64,000 nucleotides of DNA from Onthophagus taurus (lineage: Eukaryota > Arthropoda > Insecta > Coleoptera > Scarabaeidae), in assembly GCF_036711975.1 (NCBI RefSeq), contig NC_091975.1, positions 3,784,501 to 3,848,500 on the forward strand. The letters are read 5' to 3'. Position numbers and translations under genes: made by a program. This document shows, one piece after another, positions 1 through 13,290 of the stretch. Each line of letters starts with the position of its first letter. The stretch's first letter is position 1. The notes below the pieces were generated by a model. That model was not told where the DNA came from and made no database searches. It worked only from the letters and a program-made list of their open reading frames with translations.

Positions 1-2371
1 ATCGACCTTATTGTCTGAGTATATAAGAGCTGGTCTCGTGCAACATGACGCGTACGTTGTCGTTTGAATCGGATCCATTCGGGTTATTTCGACGTCAATA
101 GAAGGGGGGCGAAATACCACGAGGTGTGTACAGGAGTGGGCGTAAGTAAATTGATGCTTAAACTTGATGTTTAAGTTCGTTTAACTATCAAGTTTATTAC
201 TAACCATGTAACTATATAGTTGATTGGTCGTTTTTGTTTATATACGAGAGTGGATAAATTTTCGGTGAAAACCGCTTTGTAGTGTGGTTTCTCGTTAATT
301 TATTGAACGTCGATTAATTTTCGTGCAATTTTAGAGAGGAAATTGCGTGCTGGGACATTTTCGAATAACATCAAACATTTAAACGTTTTGTTAACCACAA
401 AAACGACATTGGTTTAGTGTGAACTCAATACATTATTAATTTTTTGAATTACATTCTTTGTACGTGTAATTTTCTGAGATTGAAAATGTATATATACGGT
501 GAAACAAAAGTTATCTTAAAATTTGAGTTATAAAAAATAATTTTCTCAAAAATGGTTAGGACGTAGGAATGTTTTATATTAGCTGTTGGTAACCGTGACA
601 GAGTAATTTCATTACTTTCTAGAAGTCAAATTGACGTTTATAAGTGAGGTTAAGTTATTCTTCGTTTTGAATCAATATATTAGGATTTCAAATAATTTAA
701 AATGGTATTTATACGATTTTGTTGTTAGTAAATTTCACCCCTTTTAATATTTCTTTCATTAGCTGCAGATGATAGTACATCATAAACAGTTTTAGTAGCC
801 GAAAATCAAAATATTCTGATATCTTATAGAACTGTCAAATGATATCGTAAATAGTACCTACTGGTAAAGCAGCACCACTAAAAACATGAAAGCTGGTGCA
901 TTCACACCTTTTTGTATGCATATAAAACCGCTGACAATACATTTCTTGTAACTTTAACTAATGAAATGGCGTCACCGCGACGTCCAAGTTAAAACCATCA
1001 TTAATCACTAGGTAAAAGGAGTTCCGCCTCTTCTGGTTGGACGATAAATTAGTTTCCTGCTAGGGTACATCGCCGAAGATCTTATCCAAGTCCCGACCAT
1101 GTTTCCTTATCAAGTACACGACTTACTACTTCATTAGAGAATCAATATGAATTACGATTTCCAATTCACCGTATAGAAAATGAAAATAAAAAAAATCCGT
1201 GTTAATATTGAAATGTGAAGGTCGAATATCTTGTACCCGGTAATCCAGAATGTTTACCTGACGAGATGGGCGACGAAGGAATGTGAAAATCGTGCCATTC
1301 CTGATCTCGTAGATTCAAGGTCGCACTTCTACTTTTCTACTGTAATATTATCAAAGAAATTGAAAGTTGTTTTATAAAACTAGGTAAGGATTAAGATTTA
1401 TTTTCACTCGATTGCGAAATAATTTATTGGGAATGTAAAATATGCGCGTTGACCGCGTAAAACTTTTTTTAATTCTTTCGAAAGGTAGAATCCGTTTATG
1501 GCATCATATGGCACCATATGGTCGGTAACCTTGCCGGCGTCGTCGCACCAAGTCGTTCCAACGCTACACCATGAATCTCTTTTTATCCGTTTCTCAGTTA
1601 TTTTTAAGATAAGTTTATAAAACGCGTAAATGGCTCACTCATTGTCAGAATAACCTGGAAGGAAGTTGTACACTTTCACATCACGAAATGAAGATTACAT
1701 AAAAGGGTATTAAATACTTTTACTAGATTTATGTAATTTAAAACTGTATCAAAATTTGGACGGTTTTTATGTAACACGTGCTCTTTTCTTGACAAAACCC
1801 ATTTCCTCTATCCTTTCCCCTCCGGATTTCGTAGAAAAAGGAAGGCAAACCAGACACTTCTAATTAGAAGTGAAGGGCAGCTGTTTCCTGGAGGATGCTG
1901 CAAACGGCAGATGTTCCATTTTAGGATGGAACATACCTGTTGGGCAAAGTAGGGACGCGCGACGTCTGTTATGACTCTCCTCTCCTCTTCACGGGGGGTT
2001 TTACGACCTTCTTCTCGGTCGATAAGTCGTAGAATTTAAGCGAACTTCCAATAATAGCGTTAATAACATTTTGAGAGAACACAATTTCCCTGGAGAACAA
2101 ACTACGATTCATCATTATTAATTACGAGTTTTGGATGTCACAACGTTCCGGATGAGACAGGTCGGGAGCATCCTTAGAGATGTTATTAAGGGATGGTGGG
2201 TTTAAATTTTAATGCTTTTAGTATAACGTTGGTGTGAAATTATGATAACGGGCATAGTTTAAATTAATTAAAATTAATTTTAAATCTGAAGTAAATCAAG
2301 CAAATCCTTCATGCTGAATAAATTGGATTATGTATTTATAATAATTAATAATGGTAACAAATTAAAATTAC
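1..2371. other. Left flank, no gene recognised
   Basis: AT-rich sequence. I found no convincing coding exon on either strand. It could be intron of the minus-strand gene that begins to its right, because a perfect GTAAGT donor overlaps that gene's apparent stop at 2370-2377. A possible promoter and 5' exon on the plus strand is listed separately at 20-141. Confidence 0.5.
20..141 (+). promoter_or_regulatory. Possible TATA promoter and 5' leader exon
   Basis: A TATATAAG box at about 20-27 is followed by a GC-richer stretch that ends at a perfect splice donor, GTAAGTAA, starting near 142. The order TATA box, short leader, donor is what an untranslated first exon looks like. No downstream coding exon in this window can be tied to it, so this is only a candidate. 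Confidence 0.2.
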
Positions 2372-5300
2372 TTACTCTTGTTGTTGGTAAGTTCCTGATA
2401 AGAAAGATTTAGGGAGTGACAACGATCTTTGTTGAGCATCTTCAAAACCAACGCTTTTCTTTTCCTCATTTGGCGCACTTCCAGGTCTGGTGAGGACCAT
2501 TTCGCGGATAGGTTCATCTTTTTTCGGCACATCCTCTAAAGGAGTTGACGCACCGGAACTTTTAGCATTTTTTGGACTCCTAGATGAAGCCCTATCAGAA
2601 GTGGTTAAATATAAATCACTACTTGTTGAAGAACTACTCGGATTACGCGACACTGGCGACACCCCGCGTACATTTACATTCACAGGCGAACACTTCCTGT
2701 CGTTTTGAACAACACTAGATTTAATGGGACTCAATCTTTTCGTCTCAAATTGCTGGGTTGGTCTTCTTTGATAACGGACGTCCGTATCCGCCCTAGATAA
2801 CCTTTTCGGTTGCGGTTTCGTTGATTCCGGGCTACTTTTTTCAAGGGATCGTTGATGAGTCGGATAACTATGAGATATTCTCATCATTGATTGGTTAGTT
2901 AATGAATCTCTATGTGCGCAATGGGGCCAAAAATCACATGTATCTGAAGTACAAGGTTTTTTTACTTCTGTTGTTGTTGATTTAACTTTGGTTAGATTAG
3001 GGGTTGTTGAACCTCTTTGCAAAACTTTTTTATCTTTATTACCAACGATATAAATGTTATATCCGTTGTTGGGTTTAATTGGTTCTTTGGTTTTCTCATC
3101 TCTCGCATTATTGTATCTTTGCATTAATAAAGCTTGAGCAGCTGCGCGACTTCTACTTCCATAAATAAATCCAGTTACCACCTCAGCTTCTCTTATCATC
3201 TCTTCACTTACTTCTTCTTTACTTCTTTTATTTCTTTCAGGAATTTTAACCACAACACGATGACTTTCTGTATGTTGAATCTGTTGTTGTTGTATTTGTT
3301 GTTGTTGAATTTGTTGTTGTTGTATTTGTTGTTGTTGAATTTGTTGTTGTTGTAATTGTTGTGGTGAAATTTTAACAGGATTTCTATAATTATTTTTTTT
3401 ATCTGGAAGTTGTAAACTTCTCGATCTTCTCACCCTTAAAGATGGATCTTCTTGAATTTGATATTGCCTTGCTGGAGCTGATCTTCTTAATTGTTGCATC
3501 GTCCCCGATGGAAATTCGCCGCTAGAACTAGTTGAAGATGTTGGAGATGGACACCCACTATGTCTATTTGAGTCAGATCCAGCTGGTGATTTTCTGGTTT
3601 GACTTCTATAAGTGCTTCTTTGTGGGCGACTTGAAGGTGATGCTTTTTCTTTCGGACGATGAACTTCGACATTCACCACACTCATAACTGAAGAGGAGTT
3701 ATTGTCTTCATCATCGGCGTCTTCGTAAACATCGATTGAAGAGTCCGTGTTTTCGGACAATCTTGGCATTGCTACTCTAGGAACGTAGCTGTCTAAGCTT
3801 CTAAATCCCATTGATGATGAGCTCGAAGATGAGGATTCTCCGTATTTTTGAACGAATTGGGTTCGTCTATTTGCGGTGGTATCTTCAAGGGATTTCGTTT
3901 GAGGGATTCTTGGATAAGATCTTAAATCGGCGTTCTTTGATTTTCGTTGAGGGGGGTTCCAAGTTGATGTTACTTGCGGTGATGGTGGGGGGCTAACATC
4001 GCTGTCGACGATTGCGTTAGATCTTGGAAGAAATGGGGGTTTTCCGAAAAACGTTCTCGACTTCCCTTTTTGGTTTCGATCTTGGAAAGCAGGGGGAGGT
4101 GATATAATGGGTGTTATTGAAGGAGGAGAAAAGCTTTCTGGGACGCTTCTCGGAGAAGGGGTTTTTGATGGTTGAATAATCTCGTAATCCCTTGTTCGTA
4201 AAGGAAGATAAGCCGGTCTTTGCGCTTCGACTTTACTATTTGGTTTTTCTGGGCATTTTCCCGGCTCACTTTTGCAGTGATAATCAGCTAACTTAATCCC
4301 GATTCTTCTTGACGATTGCAAGGAATCTGATGTGGCATAAGATGTCCTTCTATCGTCTAAAGATCTTTGCTGAACCTGTACCCAACCTGATCTTCCCAAA
4401 TAAACCCCATCGACTTCTTTATCACACCATCTCACAGGCGATAATTCTCTATGACAACTACTTCCCAGATAAATTTCAGAGCTACTATCATTTCCGGATG
4501 AATGAAAACTTTGTTGGCCATATTTATATTGGTTATAACCCCCTAAAGATTGATGTTTCGTTAAAGGGGCACAGCTGGTACTGTTCCTATTATAACTTCT
4601 TGAATTTCCCGTTGTGGTGGTTGCGGCAAAAACCGTTGTGGGGCTGGTATCCCATTCAGAGGGACCGCGTAGGTGCAGCACCGACACATTGGGGCCCCTG
4701 AAATAATAAAAAAGGAGTGGTTACGAGCGTCTGGTTGCCATATTTGGATCTCGACCTCGGAGGACCCGAGTACAAGAACCTTGCGTTTGTTGTGCGTACG
4801 TGAAGGAAATACCAACAGTTATCTTAAATGTGTTATAAAACACTTGTTGCCCACATCGATTTAATTATTCGCAATTTTTTTTCGTCCCACTATTTATGAA
4901 ATTTAAATAAAATTTAAATTTAAATAAAAATTTGAGGCTTTGATCCAACTCTGCATAAGCTGGACATTGAACTCGTGTGGGTTTGAATTATCTCTCCTGA
5001 GTTTTCTACGCAGTAAAATTTGTTAATATAAATGTTAAATTGATTAACTCGAAATTATATTTCAAAAAACAAGATTTGATTTAATTGTTAATAAATTGAA
5101 TCAGGCTTGAATATATGGTTTTAGAAAATGAAAGTAAATTTCTTCAATTACGCATTAGAAATTGAACCCAAGATAGTTTCCTGCACAATTAATTACAAAA
5201 AAAAATGTTTAAGGTCAAACGGCGAATGCTTACCAAAGTAAAAGTAAATCTAAACATAGACATTTAAAAGGCTGTTTAAAAATAAAACCACTCACCTGGT

Positions 5301-7896
5301 TGCAGCCATGTCCACGTCTTTCGCCGGACTGACTCTGCTAGTTGAAGAGTTTTGTCGAACCGGTTCCTCCACAATCCACCTCTGGGAGGAGTCCGGATTG
5401 GTTCTTGGCGCCTGCAACCTCGGTGGTTCCAGAACACTGTCCACGCTCCGCTGAAAAAAAAATCATAACAAGACTTTGCAATATACTCGAACGTTCAGAA
5501 CTTCACTTCACCCTGTATACTAGGAAGTGCATTAGATGACCGTGGGATCGCAGAAATGAACGTTTCGGGCAATTACATTCTAAAACTCAGCGTGTTGTGT
5601 TCCCGCACATGATTAATTTTAATGTTACTCTTTGATGTAGACCGTAGTTGAATAATTTCGTCCGCAATTATGCGAAGAACGCAAGGAAATAGTTTGGTGT
5701 TTGTTACGTAATTAAGTAGCGAGATGCGCTAAGAACGATATAATTTAGAATTTATCTGCCTACTACATTAAAGAAACTTCTTACTCACATCACGATTCTC
5801 TCGTAAAATATTTATGAGAGTTTGACACCGTCGGCTTTTACATTTCCTCGCTTATTGTCTAGCGAATATTACCTAGCGATATCCAAGCGGTGTCTTCGTC
5901 GTATTTCATATTTATTTTTACCTTTATTACAGAATATAAGATATAAGTCATCTTTTGATATAACAAGCACAACCATTTCTATCTCAACTTCATTCCTCTT
6001 CGTAAGCAATCTAGTTAATTAGAGGAAATCGTCAAGTTGATTGGAATTGTTTTCAGAAAAGTAAACTTGTGTCAAAGAATCAAAGAATACCACAATCGGT
6101 ATTCTTGGTGTAGAATTATAGAAAGGACGCTTAAAGAACACCACAAATAAAACTGTCCGGATATATTACGACGGATGACTTGGTTAAGCTTACGACGACG
6201 ACGATTTTGCCCCTCACTTCCGGTTGCTTTTTACTCGGACGATGCCAGCGGCGCAACGTCGTCTACGTCTTATACGTCTTCATTAGAGTGAACCAGGAGC
6301 CTTTAAGCTGAGCGCGATTTTTTAAATAGGATAAGAGAATTCTCTCGTAAAGTTTAAGTCGATATTTGTCATTGTAATTTATATGGATTAAATATGGAAA
6401 AAAAATTTTTTGGAAATATAAAGTATACTTTATAATGCATTATGAAGATATTATAAAGCTCATTGTCTGCAACTCTGATTGCATAATCTTCAGATTTTCA
6501 CTGTATGGTGCACTTTACTAGACTATTTGTATGCGCATCCACCATTGTTGAATTGGTAAAATATGTTATTTGAATCTTATTTTTGAATGATTTTTTTTAT
6601 TGATAGGATTAAGTTAAAAAATCTGTCATGAAGTAGTTTGTACAATTTTGAATTTGATTTGTCTACAGTAAATTTTACACTTCGTTGAAATTCCCTTTAA
6701 ATTGGATGGAATGAAGAAAAGAATGGGTAGAAAATCGGATTTTACGTGTGTTTAAGTTAGGAAGTAAGTAAATTGGGGGAGGAAGCTCGCTAGGGGTTGT
6801 TAACTCAATGTTTACTTATCCTAAAATCCTAAAAGGGTACAAAAAGACTCAAAATATACATTAATCGTACAATAATAAAGAAATATCTTTTAAGATCACT
6901 ACGAGTATCGAAGCGGAGAAGTTAATTACCTACCATCGATTAGATTGAGGGCTTTCTCCACCTGAAACATCCGATTATTTACTTTACAAACGTTCAAACG
7001 GAAGCGATTGTAGCTCCAGGTAAGGTTTTAATTGCATTAATAGCATCAAAGCGTGTCTTTGGACTGTGTCCATTAAATTAAATGGAATGATTTTCTTTCT
7101 AAATATTAACTTCTTTTAGAAAGAAATAAATAACGTTATGTGGAAAGCTCGAAATCCGTGCCATCACCACGCGATTAGGTATGCATGAGATCGGCAACTC
7201 GTAATTAAATTTGCATATTTTTCGTCGGAATTCCGCCTCGAACTTAACCGCGTTCGAACGGAAGTTACGACGTATTCGGACCTCGTTTAAGTCGTAATAA
7301 AATCGGAAAATTTACAACGCGTTTCGCTTCAATGAAATATCGCAGGTTAATCGATTAAATTTGTAGCCACCGGGTTGAACATAATGACAATTATTATTTG
7401 AAAACGCATTCTGTCCTAAAATAATAAAAACAATTTCGGTCAAGCAGCAAATTCAATTTTACCCAATTTTGCTATTGACATGTTAATTTTGTAAATGTGT
7501 TTGTTAAATTAAAATTTAAAAAAAACTTACATTTACAACGTTACTTCTTGGTTTCGAATCTCTATCAACTGATCTTTGCTGAAGGTGTCTACTTAATGCG
7601 AACATTTCCGCCAATCTAGATCTAGTTTTTCCTTGTTGACTGCTGGTTCCGGTCGGTGGATTTAGTGGTGCCACCTGCTGGGGATTCCGTTTTCTCGCAG
7701 GAAACACCAAATGTTCGATATCCGGTGTATAACCCGGATCCATACGCACGAAATCTTGCACGCTCAGCTTCGGGCCGTTCTTCGAAGCGACCTTCAACGT
7801 TGCCGGTTTCCTTTTCACGTTGAACGGTTTATGCGATCCCGTTGATTCGGCCAACATCAGCAATCGATCTCGCACGTGGACCTCGTCTCTACTCAT
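2372..7896 (-). CDS. Large disordered Ser/Pro/Gln-rich protein
   Basis: Three exons join in frame: 7896-7531, 5450-5296 and 4697-2372. The donors are GTAAGT (after 7531) and GTGAGT (after 5296), and both acceptors have pyrimidine tracts ending in CAG. Read to the TAA at 2374-2372 the protein has 948 residues. It starts MSRDEVHVRDRLLML; no conserved fold is visible. Most of it is low-complexity sequence rich in Ser, Pro, Arg and Gln, with an IQQQQ repeat, an acidic DEDNN patch and many SP and RS sites, as in an adaptor or cytoskeleton-linked scaffold; that role is inference. The terminal stop overlaps a perfect donor (GAG|TAA inside GA|GTAAGT), so the true C-terminus may lie outside the window. 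The start ATG at 7896 is the first in frame; 5' untranslated exons were not found. I do not recognise the family. Confidence 0.75.
3281..3362 (-). repeat. In-frame 15-bp minisatellite coding IQQQQ
   Basis: About five tandem 15-bp units of CAA/ATA-type sequence encode repeated Ile-Gln-Gln-Gln-Gln inside the disordered protein. The Ile spacing at every fifth residue separates this from a pure polyglutamine run. It is a likely site of length variation. Confidence 0.9.
4698..5295 (-). other. Intron 2 of the disordered-protein gene
   Basis: AT-rich intron bounded by the GTGAGT donor below 5296 and the TTTCAG acceptor at 4698-4703. It contains no other recognisable feature. Confidence 0.7.
5451..7530 (-). 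other. Intron 1 of the disordered-protein gene
   Basis: About 2.1 kb between exons that join in phase 0. Apart from the possible 28-nt cassette exon at 6934-6961 I see no coding or repeat signal. Confidence 0.65.
6934..6961 (-). other. Possible 28-nt cassette microexon
   Basis: Flanked by TTTCAG on the upstream side and GTAGGTAA on the downstream side. Read in the phase of the preceding exon it gives VEKALNLID and one extra base. Inclusion shifts the next exon (5450-5296) into a frame that meets TAG near its end, so if used it would act as a poison exon or belong to another isoform. The main reading frame works without it. Confidence 0.25.
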
Positions 7897-10800
7897 TTTC
7901 TTACACCCGAAAGCCGAGAATCAAGATATGTCAGTGAAAACCTGCCCTTATAGCAGGTTTATCCGGTTCTGGATCTTCAGTCATTATTCTGACCTAAAAG
8001 AAAAAGAAATTCAAAAAACCTTTAAGATTAAGTTTATTTCATCATGTTAAATTTTCCGTAAACGAATTGATGGTAAATAGGATTCTGGTGAAAGGCTTAG
8101 GAAATCGAAACGTCATTTAATAAAACCCAAGCTTCGCTATTGATTTCTGCATGACGAAGTACAGTTAATTTCCCACGACAGGATCGAGACATACTGCATA
8201 CAAATTTTCCGTTTTCCCCTCAAGCTTCGAGCTTAAACGATTTATACCGTCAATTGGCCGCTCGAATTTAAAAGGTCCAATTTGCATGCGTCTACCCGAG
8301 CGCCTAAGTTAATCAATTAATTGGGGTGAACTAGTTTCTTGAAGAGCAGGTTATCAAATAAGCCTCAATCCCTCCTATGTGACCCTTGAATCGTATCCCA
8401 GGGGAAATATCTTTACTTTGGCCGTCTGGTTCGGCTTGATAACAGCTTTTGAGGTGTGAATTGAATCGACAAAATGAATTTCTTACTAAAAGGAAAAATT
8501 TATTGGGTGTAATCAATGAAGTATCAAAAAAGTTTGTTCTAATAATCAGTATGCTTTAATGGGCATATTATTTGACAGCATTTTATAGTTATTCGGTGTG
8601 TAGATATATTAATTAGACTGTGAGGCGCCTCCGCCAAAATTTATTAATTATTTTTTACCTCTCACAATTCATGTAATTTTGTTACTATTTTTGTATTCAA
8701 CATTTATTAAGTTAAAAAACATCACCCGGGGGTTTTATCTCTTTGAATTTAAAAATTGTTGGGTTACAGCTGGTGTAATTCCAAGTGGTCCGAGTATTGT
8801 GCCGGGTGCAAAGTTCGTCAACCTCGAAGTGGGTTATACAAAGCACTTTCAACTTTGCTTTGACCAAAATCGACTGCACAAAAAGAAACCCGCCTCCACA
8901 CCACTTGTTTTCACCAGTTCATCTTAAAAGACGCGCGCAACTGGTTCGAAAGACTTCGTGAAAGCGTTTGTTTTTAAACGACCTATCCTTGTGTTTTAGA
9001 CATTTTAAAGGAGACTTTATGCGCACGGATTGGATCTGTTCGTTCGCATTGGAATTCAACGGACGGTAGAATTATTTGTTGGATTCGTGAAGCGGACTCG
9101 GATTTTCGCTGTTGGGGAGGCACTGCGTGGTGGTGTGGTTTCGGTCTGGTATCGACCCGGTTCTCGACGTGTTGAAACTCGTTTCGACGCATTATTTTAT
9201 ACGGACGGTTGCTATCTTTATAAACTGTTTGATTTCGATATGCCGAGCTTTTGTGTATACCTAAAAGGGTATCGTATACGAAAGTTGATTTAATTTTTTC
9301 TTCTCTCTTCGTCAGCCTCATCTGGATTATAACTATGGAAAGGAAGTATCATATTACTATATAAAAGTGAGATTCTATTTGTTCTTTGACTTCTTTTCTA
9401 AGAGTTCTTCCAGTTATCGTACCTTCGCCAACTTTGCTGGCTGAATTTTAAGTGCAAACTTTGACGACGTGAAAAAGCAACGGTAAAAGTACTTCTATGC
9501 GACGGCGACATCCGCTCGTATTTTACAAGTTTTAACGTTGATGTTAACATCGAAAGAGGAGAACGCATCTTATCTATTCTCGTTGGATTTCGTGTCGGTT
9601 GCTTTTATTTGGTTAGTTACGCTTTAATTTTTATCGGATATACACGGTCATGGACGCGCCTGAAGTTTTTATCAGGCCCAAAATGCACTCGAGGCGTGCA
9701 TATTTTATAAACGACGAAGAGGAAAATCGATATGGTCCTCTTTTCAGGGGTTATATAACCAACCTTAAGTACTCTAGGACGAGGCCGTATTAACATTTTG
9801 TCATCGAAATATGCTAAGTAATTGAATACTCTTTGTTACTCCCGATGACATATCACAGGAATGTGAAAACTTAGTTAATTTGACATGATAACTCAATTAT
9901 GATTATTTGATTATCGTTATCGAGTGTAAGTGTTTACAGGGTTGGATTAGATCCAAACTGGGGCGAGTTTATGACTCCTATGAGATAGGATATAAATTAG
10001 GTCGCGGTTTGTGTCCCGCCCGCGATGTAAATTACGTTCAGATGCGCCCCGGGTTTAAACATTTAAACGTCGATTTGGGTCGAAACGATCTTTACTCCAC
10101 ATACAACATACTATCCTATTGTTTAAATACGTAATATTCACAAATATTCCTATCCGTTGACCGTTTTCACGTTCTTCCATCTTCAGGATTTAATCAAAAC
10201 CTTTACCCACCCCTTTGTCTCCACCAACAATGTTTTGCCCGTTTAGACCCCCGGAAAGTTGCCGGGATATTTTATTTAAAAGCTCGAAAGCGAAAATCCT
10301 CTTTTGTATTTAAAATTCCAGAACGAACAAAAAAAAATTAAATTAAATAAATAAAACAGATTAAACCGACGAACATATGTACGAAAAACAAATCTGACAG
10401 ATCACAAATTGGAAAAATCGCTAGTTTAAAATAGTATTAAAATGAAATTTAAAACATGAAATTTGTTAAAGAAGCAGCTGCTTTGCCTAGATCTAACGAG
10501 CGAATTTGCAAATGCACCGCAAACTTAAACTAAACACATTTACGATGGGGTAAGTGTAATCAAGAACTTTGAAGTCGCCCCTAGAAACCCTCTGCTAGTG
10601 TCGTAGGATGTTTATTCATGGCGCATCTATCCTAACAACCACATAGAATCTACAAAAGCTCGAGATAATCTGGATGATGTGATTTTAAACTCAACAAATC
10701 CGTTAATTTCCTTCAAAAGTACATTAACTTATTTTATGTAGAAACGATTTTGTTAAGGTTCTTAAAAGGTTATCTTTTCGGATTATAATTTTTTGTGTTG

Positions 10801-12879
10801 AGGACGGTGAGATAGTATTAATTAAACGTATTTGACATATACTCGACGATCCTAGATGACTATCATATACATGACTTATAATCTGAAACTTGTGCGATGA
10901 TATCTGCAATGAGTTTTGCTACACAATTTATGGTGGTGCTTTTTTAATCTAAGCATTGCCTTTACATTTAGATACGTGAGCGTATTTTTTTGCGTAATTT
11001 TTTGAGTAAATTTGTTTTTAACCCCAAATTTTGTGTGTCTTGGACACTAAGTGAGTTTTCATCGAGTTAATACACGTACTCTCACAGGTCGTATAACACT
11101 AGATAAACGTCAGAATCAGTCGGTCACGTGTATGCATAGCGAATATCCGACCGAACTGCTGATGTAAACTAAATATTAGCTTGGTTTCCTTCGGTTCTCC
11201 GAGTGCCATACTGCTTCAGGACACGCAATAAGCCTTTCTGGTTTCAAATAAACCCGTTTTGGATTTAGGTCAAACTTGTATATCCTATCCATACTCTTAA
11301 TAAAATTGATTTTTCCAAAAAGAATTCACGGTTCGTTTAAATCAAGGCGAACTTAGTTGGAAAATTGAAAGATCCCTTTTAAAAGTTTTAAAGGAAACGA
11401 GAATCTTTTCTTTCCCGTTTCGTTTTAAACCCTCGATTTCCATCTTATTAATGATTTAGTCGACTCATCTAGGAAATTATTAACAACGAGACATTTATTA
11501 GTTTGAGATGATGTCTAATTAAATTAAATTGCTCCTTTGGGTAAAGATTTAAACAGATAATATGGGATCATTACGAGAAGCTAAAGCTGAAACTGGCAGT
11601 TATGCTTTCGAAATATTAAATGTCGAGATTATTAATTTACCTCTTCTTGGAATTTACGTAATTAGAATTCCTTGGGGGACCTTAAAGTAAACATTGTTGT
11701 ATTCGGTATAAACTTTTTTGTTTGTTATCAATTAACGAAACAATTCTGATGAAGACAGATTTATACCTTATCTTTGAATCGATCTCTTTTTACTTGAAGA
11801 CAATACGGGCGTAATTAGAGAAAGGGTTCCTTTTCGCGATAATGAGTTTTCCATGGAATTCAATTTGTTTGTTTCCATGTCGTTCAATTTGATTCGCTTT
11901 TAGAAACGGTTCGCCTGACCACTTTTGGTGGAGGCGCGGGTAATTCAATTAAATTTTCATTTTAACTCGTTAAAATATCAAAATTGTTTCAACGTTATTA
12001 TGAGACTTAACACGGTAATTAATTAATTTTTAGTAATTAATAAGAGCTCAACTGTAAAGAGGTTTATGTAATGTAGATTTAATACGTTATTTTTATGCTT
12101 ATCTAGTAGTTGAAATAAACGTGGTCGATTTACCGCTAGGATTTTCTCGGTTGACGATAAAACTTTTAAATTGGCAATCTTGTACTGTACCACGCTTATC
12201 TGTCACTATTACGGAGTATGTACGGTAAATAAATCCCAAGAAACGAGGTCAAGGTTTAAAGTGTTAAAACGCAACATAAATTATTCCCAACAAAATTAAC
12301 TTTTTAAAATCAAAATCACAAATTATTTTGTTTTGACAATTTTAAATTTAAAATTTCGTTTCGGTTTCGACTGGATTTCCGTTGCAAAAAATAAACGTAA
12401 ACGTTGGTTGGTGCAGTTGGAAATGCAAAATGATAAAAATGCTTTGAAAGCTGATTTCGTATCGACTCGTAAATCGAGTCGTTCTCACACACTGCTTCCG
12501 GCTAAACCGAAATCTCCGCCGAGTTGGGTTCGAATCGATTGGTAAATTTATGTAAAATAGCAAATTTTAAGCCCACCATCCAAAGATATATAGAAAAATT
12601 TTAGGTCTAAAAGGTTTTTGAAACTTTTTGGTCGCGAATATAGCTTATGATAATATAATCGATTCAAAGTTTGGTTTTTACTTTTTCACATCGACGTAGG
12701 AAGTTGAGTTCTTTAAGTAGTAAACAGTGAATAAATTTCGAGGTGAGTTTATTCAAGTATAACTACGACGTTTACGGAAAATAAGAAATTATTTATTTCA
12801 CACTAGCGCCATCTCTTGTTGGCTAGCTGTTTCAACTGACACTATTTAGAAATCACAATATTGACAGAAGAGTGGAGAG
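7897..12879. other. Gene-poor tract
   Basis: About 5 kb upstream of the disordered-protein gene. Open frames here are short and unlike any family I know. The part 9400-10130 is somewhat GC-richer than its surroundings and holds a small ORF listed separately. The rest is AT-rich with no clear repeats. Confidence 0.5.
9650..9793 (+). CDS. Candidate 47-residue small ORF
   Basis: An ATG-initiated frame of 47 codons ending in TAA. The peptide is charged and aromatic (begins MDAPEVFIRPKMHS, ends YSRTRPY), with no low-complexity or AT-driven bias, unlike most short frames in this tract. There is no signal peptide and no recognised family. A frame of this length can arise by chance, so it is only a candidate. 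Confidence 0.15.
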   Translation: MDAPEVFIRPKMHSRRAYFINDEEENRYGPLFRGYITNLKYSRTRPY

Positions 12880-13165
12880 AACTGTGAGATAGGGACAGGG
12901 ACATACAGACGCAGGATAAGATTGCAGAGACAGTTATGGAAATTATAATGTAAGATATGGGGACATAGTGGCAGAGGAACTGCCATTGGTGGGCAAATTC
13001 CGCTGTGGCAATGAGGAGAGACGGAAGGAACATATGCTGAGAGAGTGTAGTGAATTAAAGTAGGAGGCGATAGACTGGAAGCAGATTTTGGAGAGGGGGT
13101 AGGAGCAAAAGATGGATGAGGGAGGTGATTGGGGCGAGGAGCCGAGTACTGGAGAAATATTATAA
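12880..13165 (+). pseudogene. Retrotransposon C-terminal relic
   Basis: In the plus frame around 12988-13160 the translation reads CGNEERRKEHMLREC followed by more charged residues, broken by two in-frame stops. The C-x-H-x-C spacing and the surrounding charged residues resemble the cysteine-rich tail found after the reverse transcriptase or RNase H domain in insect non-LTR elements. No intact upstream domain is present. The segment is clearly dead. The element clade is not determined. Confidence 0.45.
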
Positions 13166-13189
13166 ATTGTAAGTTATAAACAATAAAAC

Positions 13190-13290
13190 GTTTATTATTC
13201 GGGTTTAACATTCGGGCCAACCCGAATGGTTCAAGTTCTAGGTTTAGTGGTGTTAGACTTAGCTCTAGTTTTAGTTGTTCCGCAATTATC
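13190..13290. repeat. Divergent copy of the CATTCGGG palindromic repeat
   Basis: Contains ACATTCGGG, CCCGAATGGTTC and then TTCTAGGTTTAGTG with TTAGCTCTAGTTTTAG. These are the same building blocks, in the same order, as the better copies at 17.3 and 19.4 kb. The central hairpin is shortened. Confidence 0.5.

Noticed and set aside
8983-9321. Open frames on both strands of 112 and 87 codons
   Set aside because: Both strands are open over the same stretch and neither product resembles a protein; no splice link to the gene at 7896 was found.
9907-10134. 75-codon plus frame
   Set aside because: No start context or family resemblance; the frame is fed by a local GC-richer patch.
12520-12545. GGGTTCGAATCGATTGG, like a tRNA B-box
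   Set aside because: No matching A-box or cloverleaf can be built around it.
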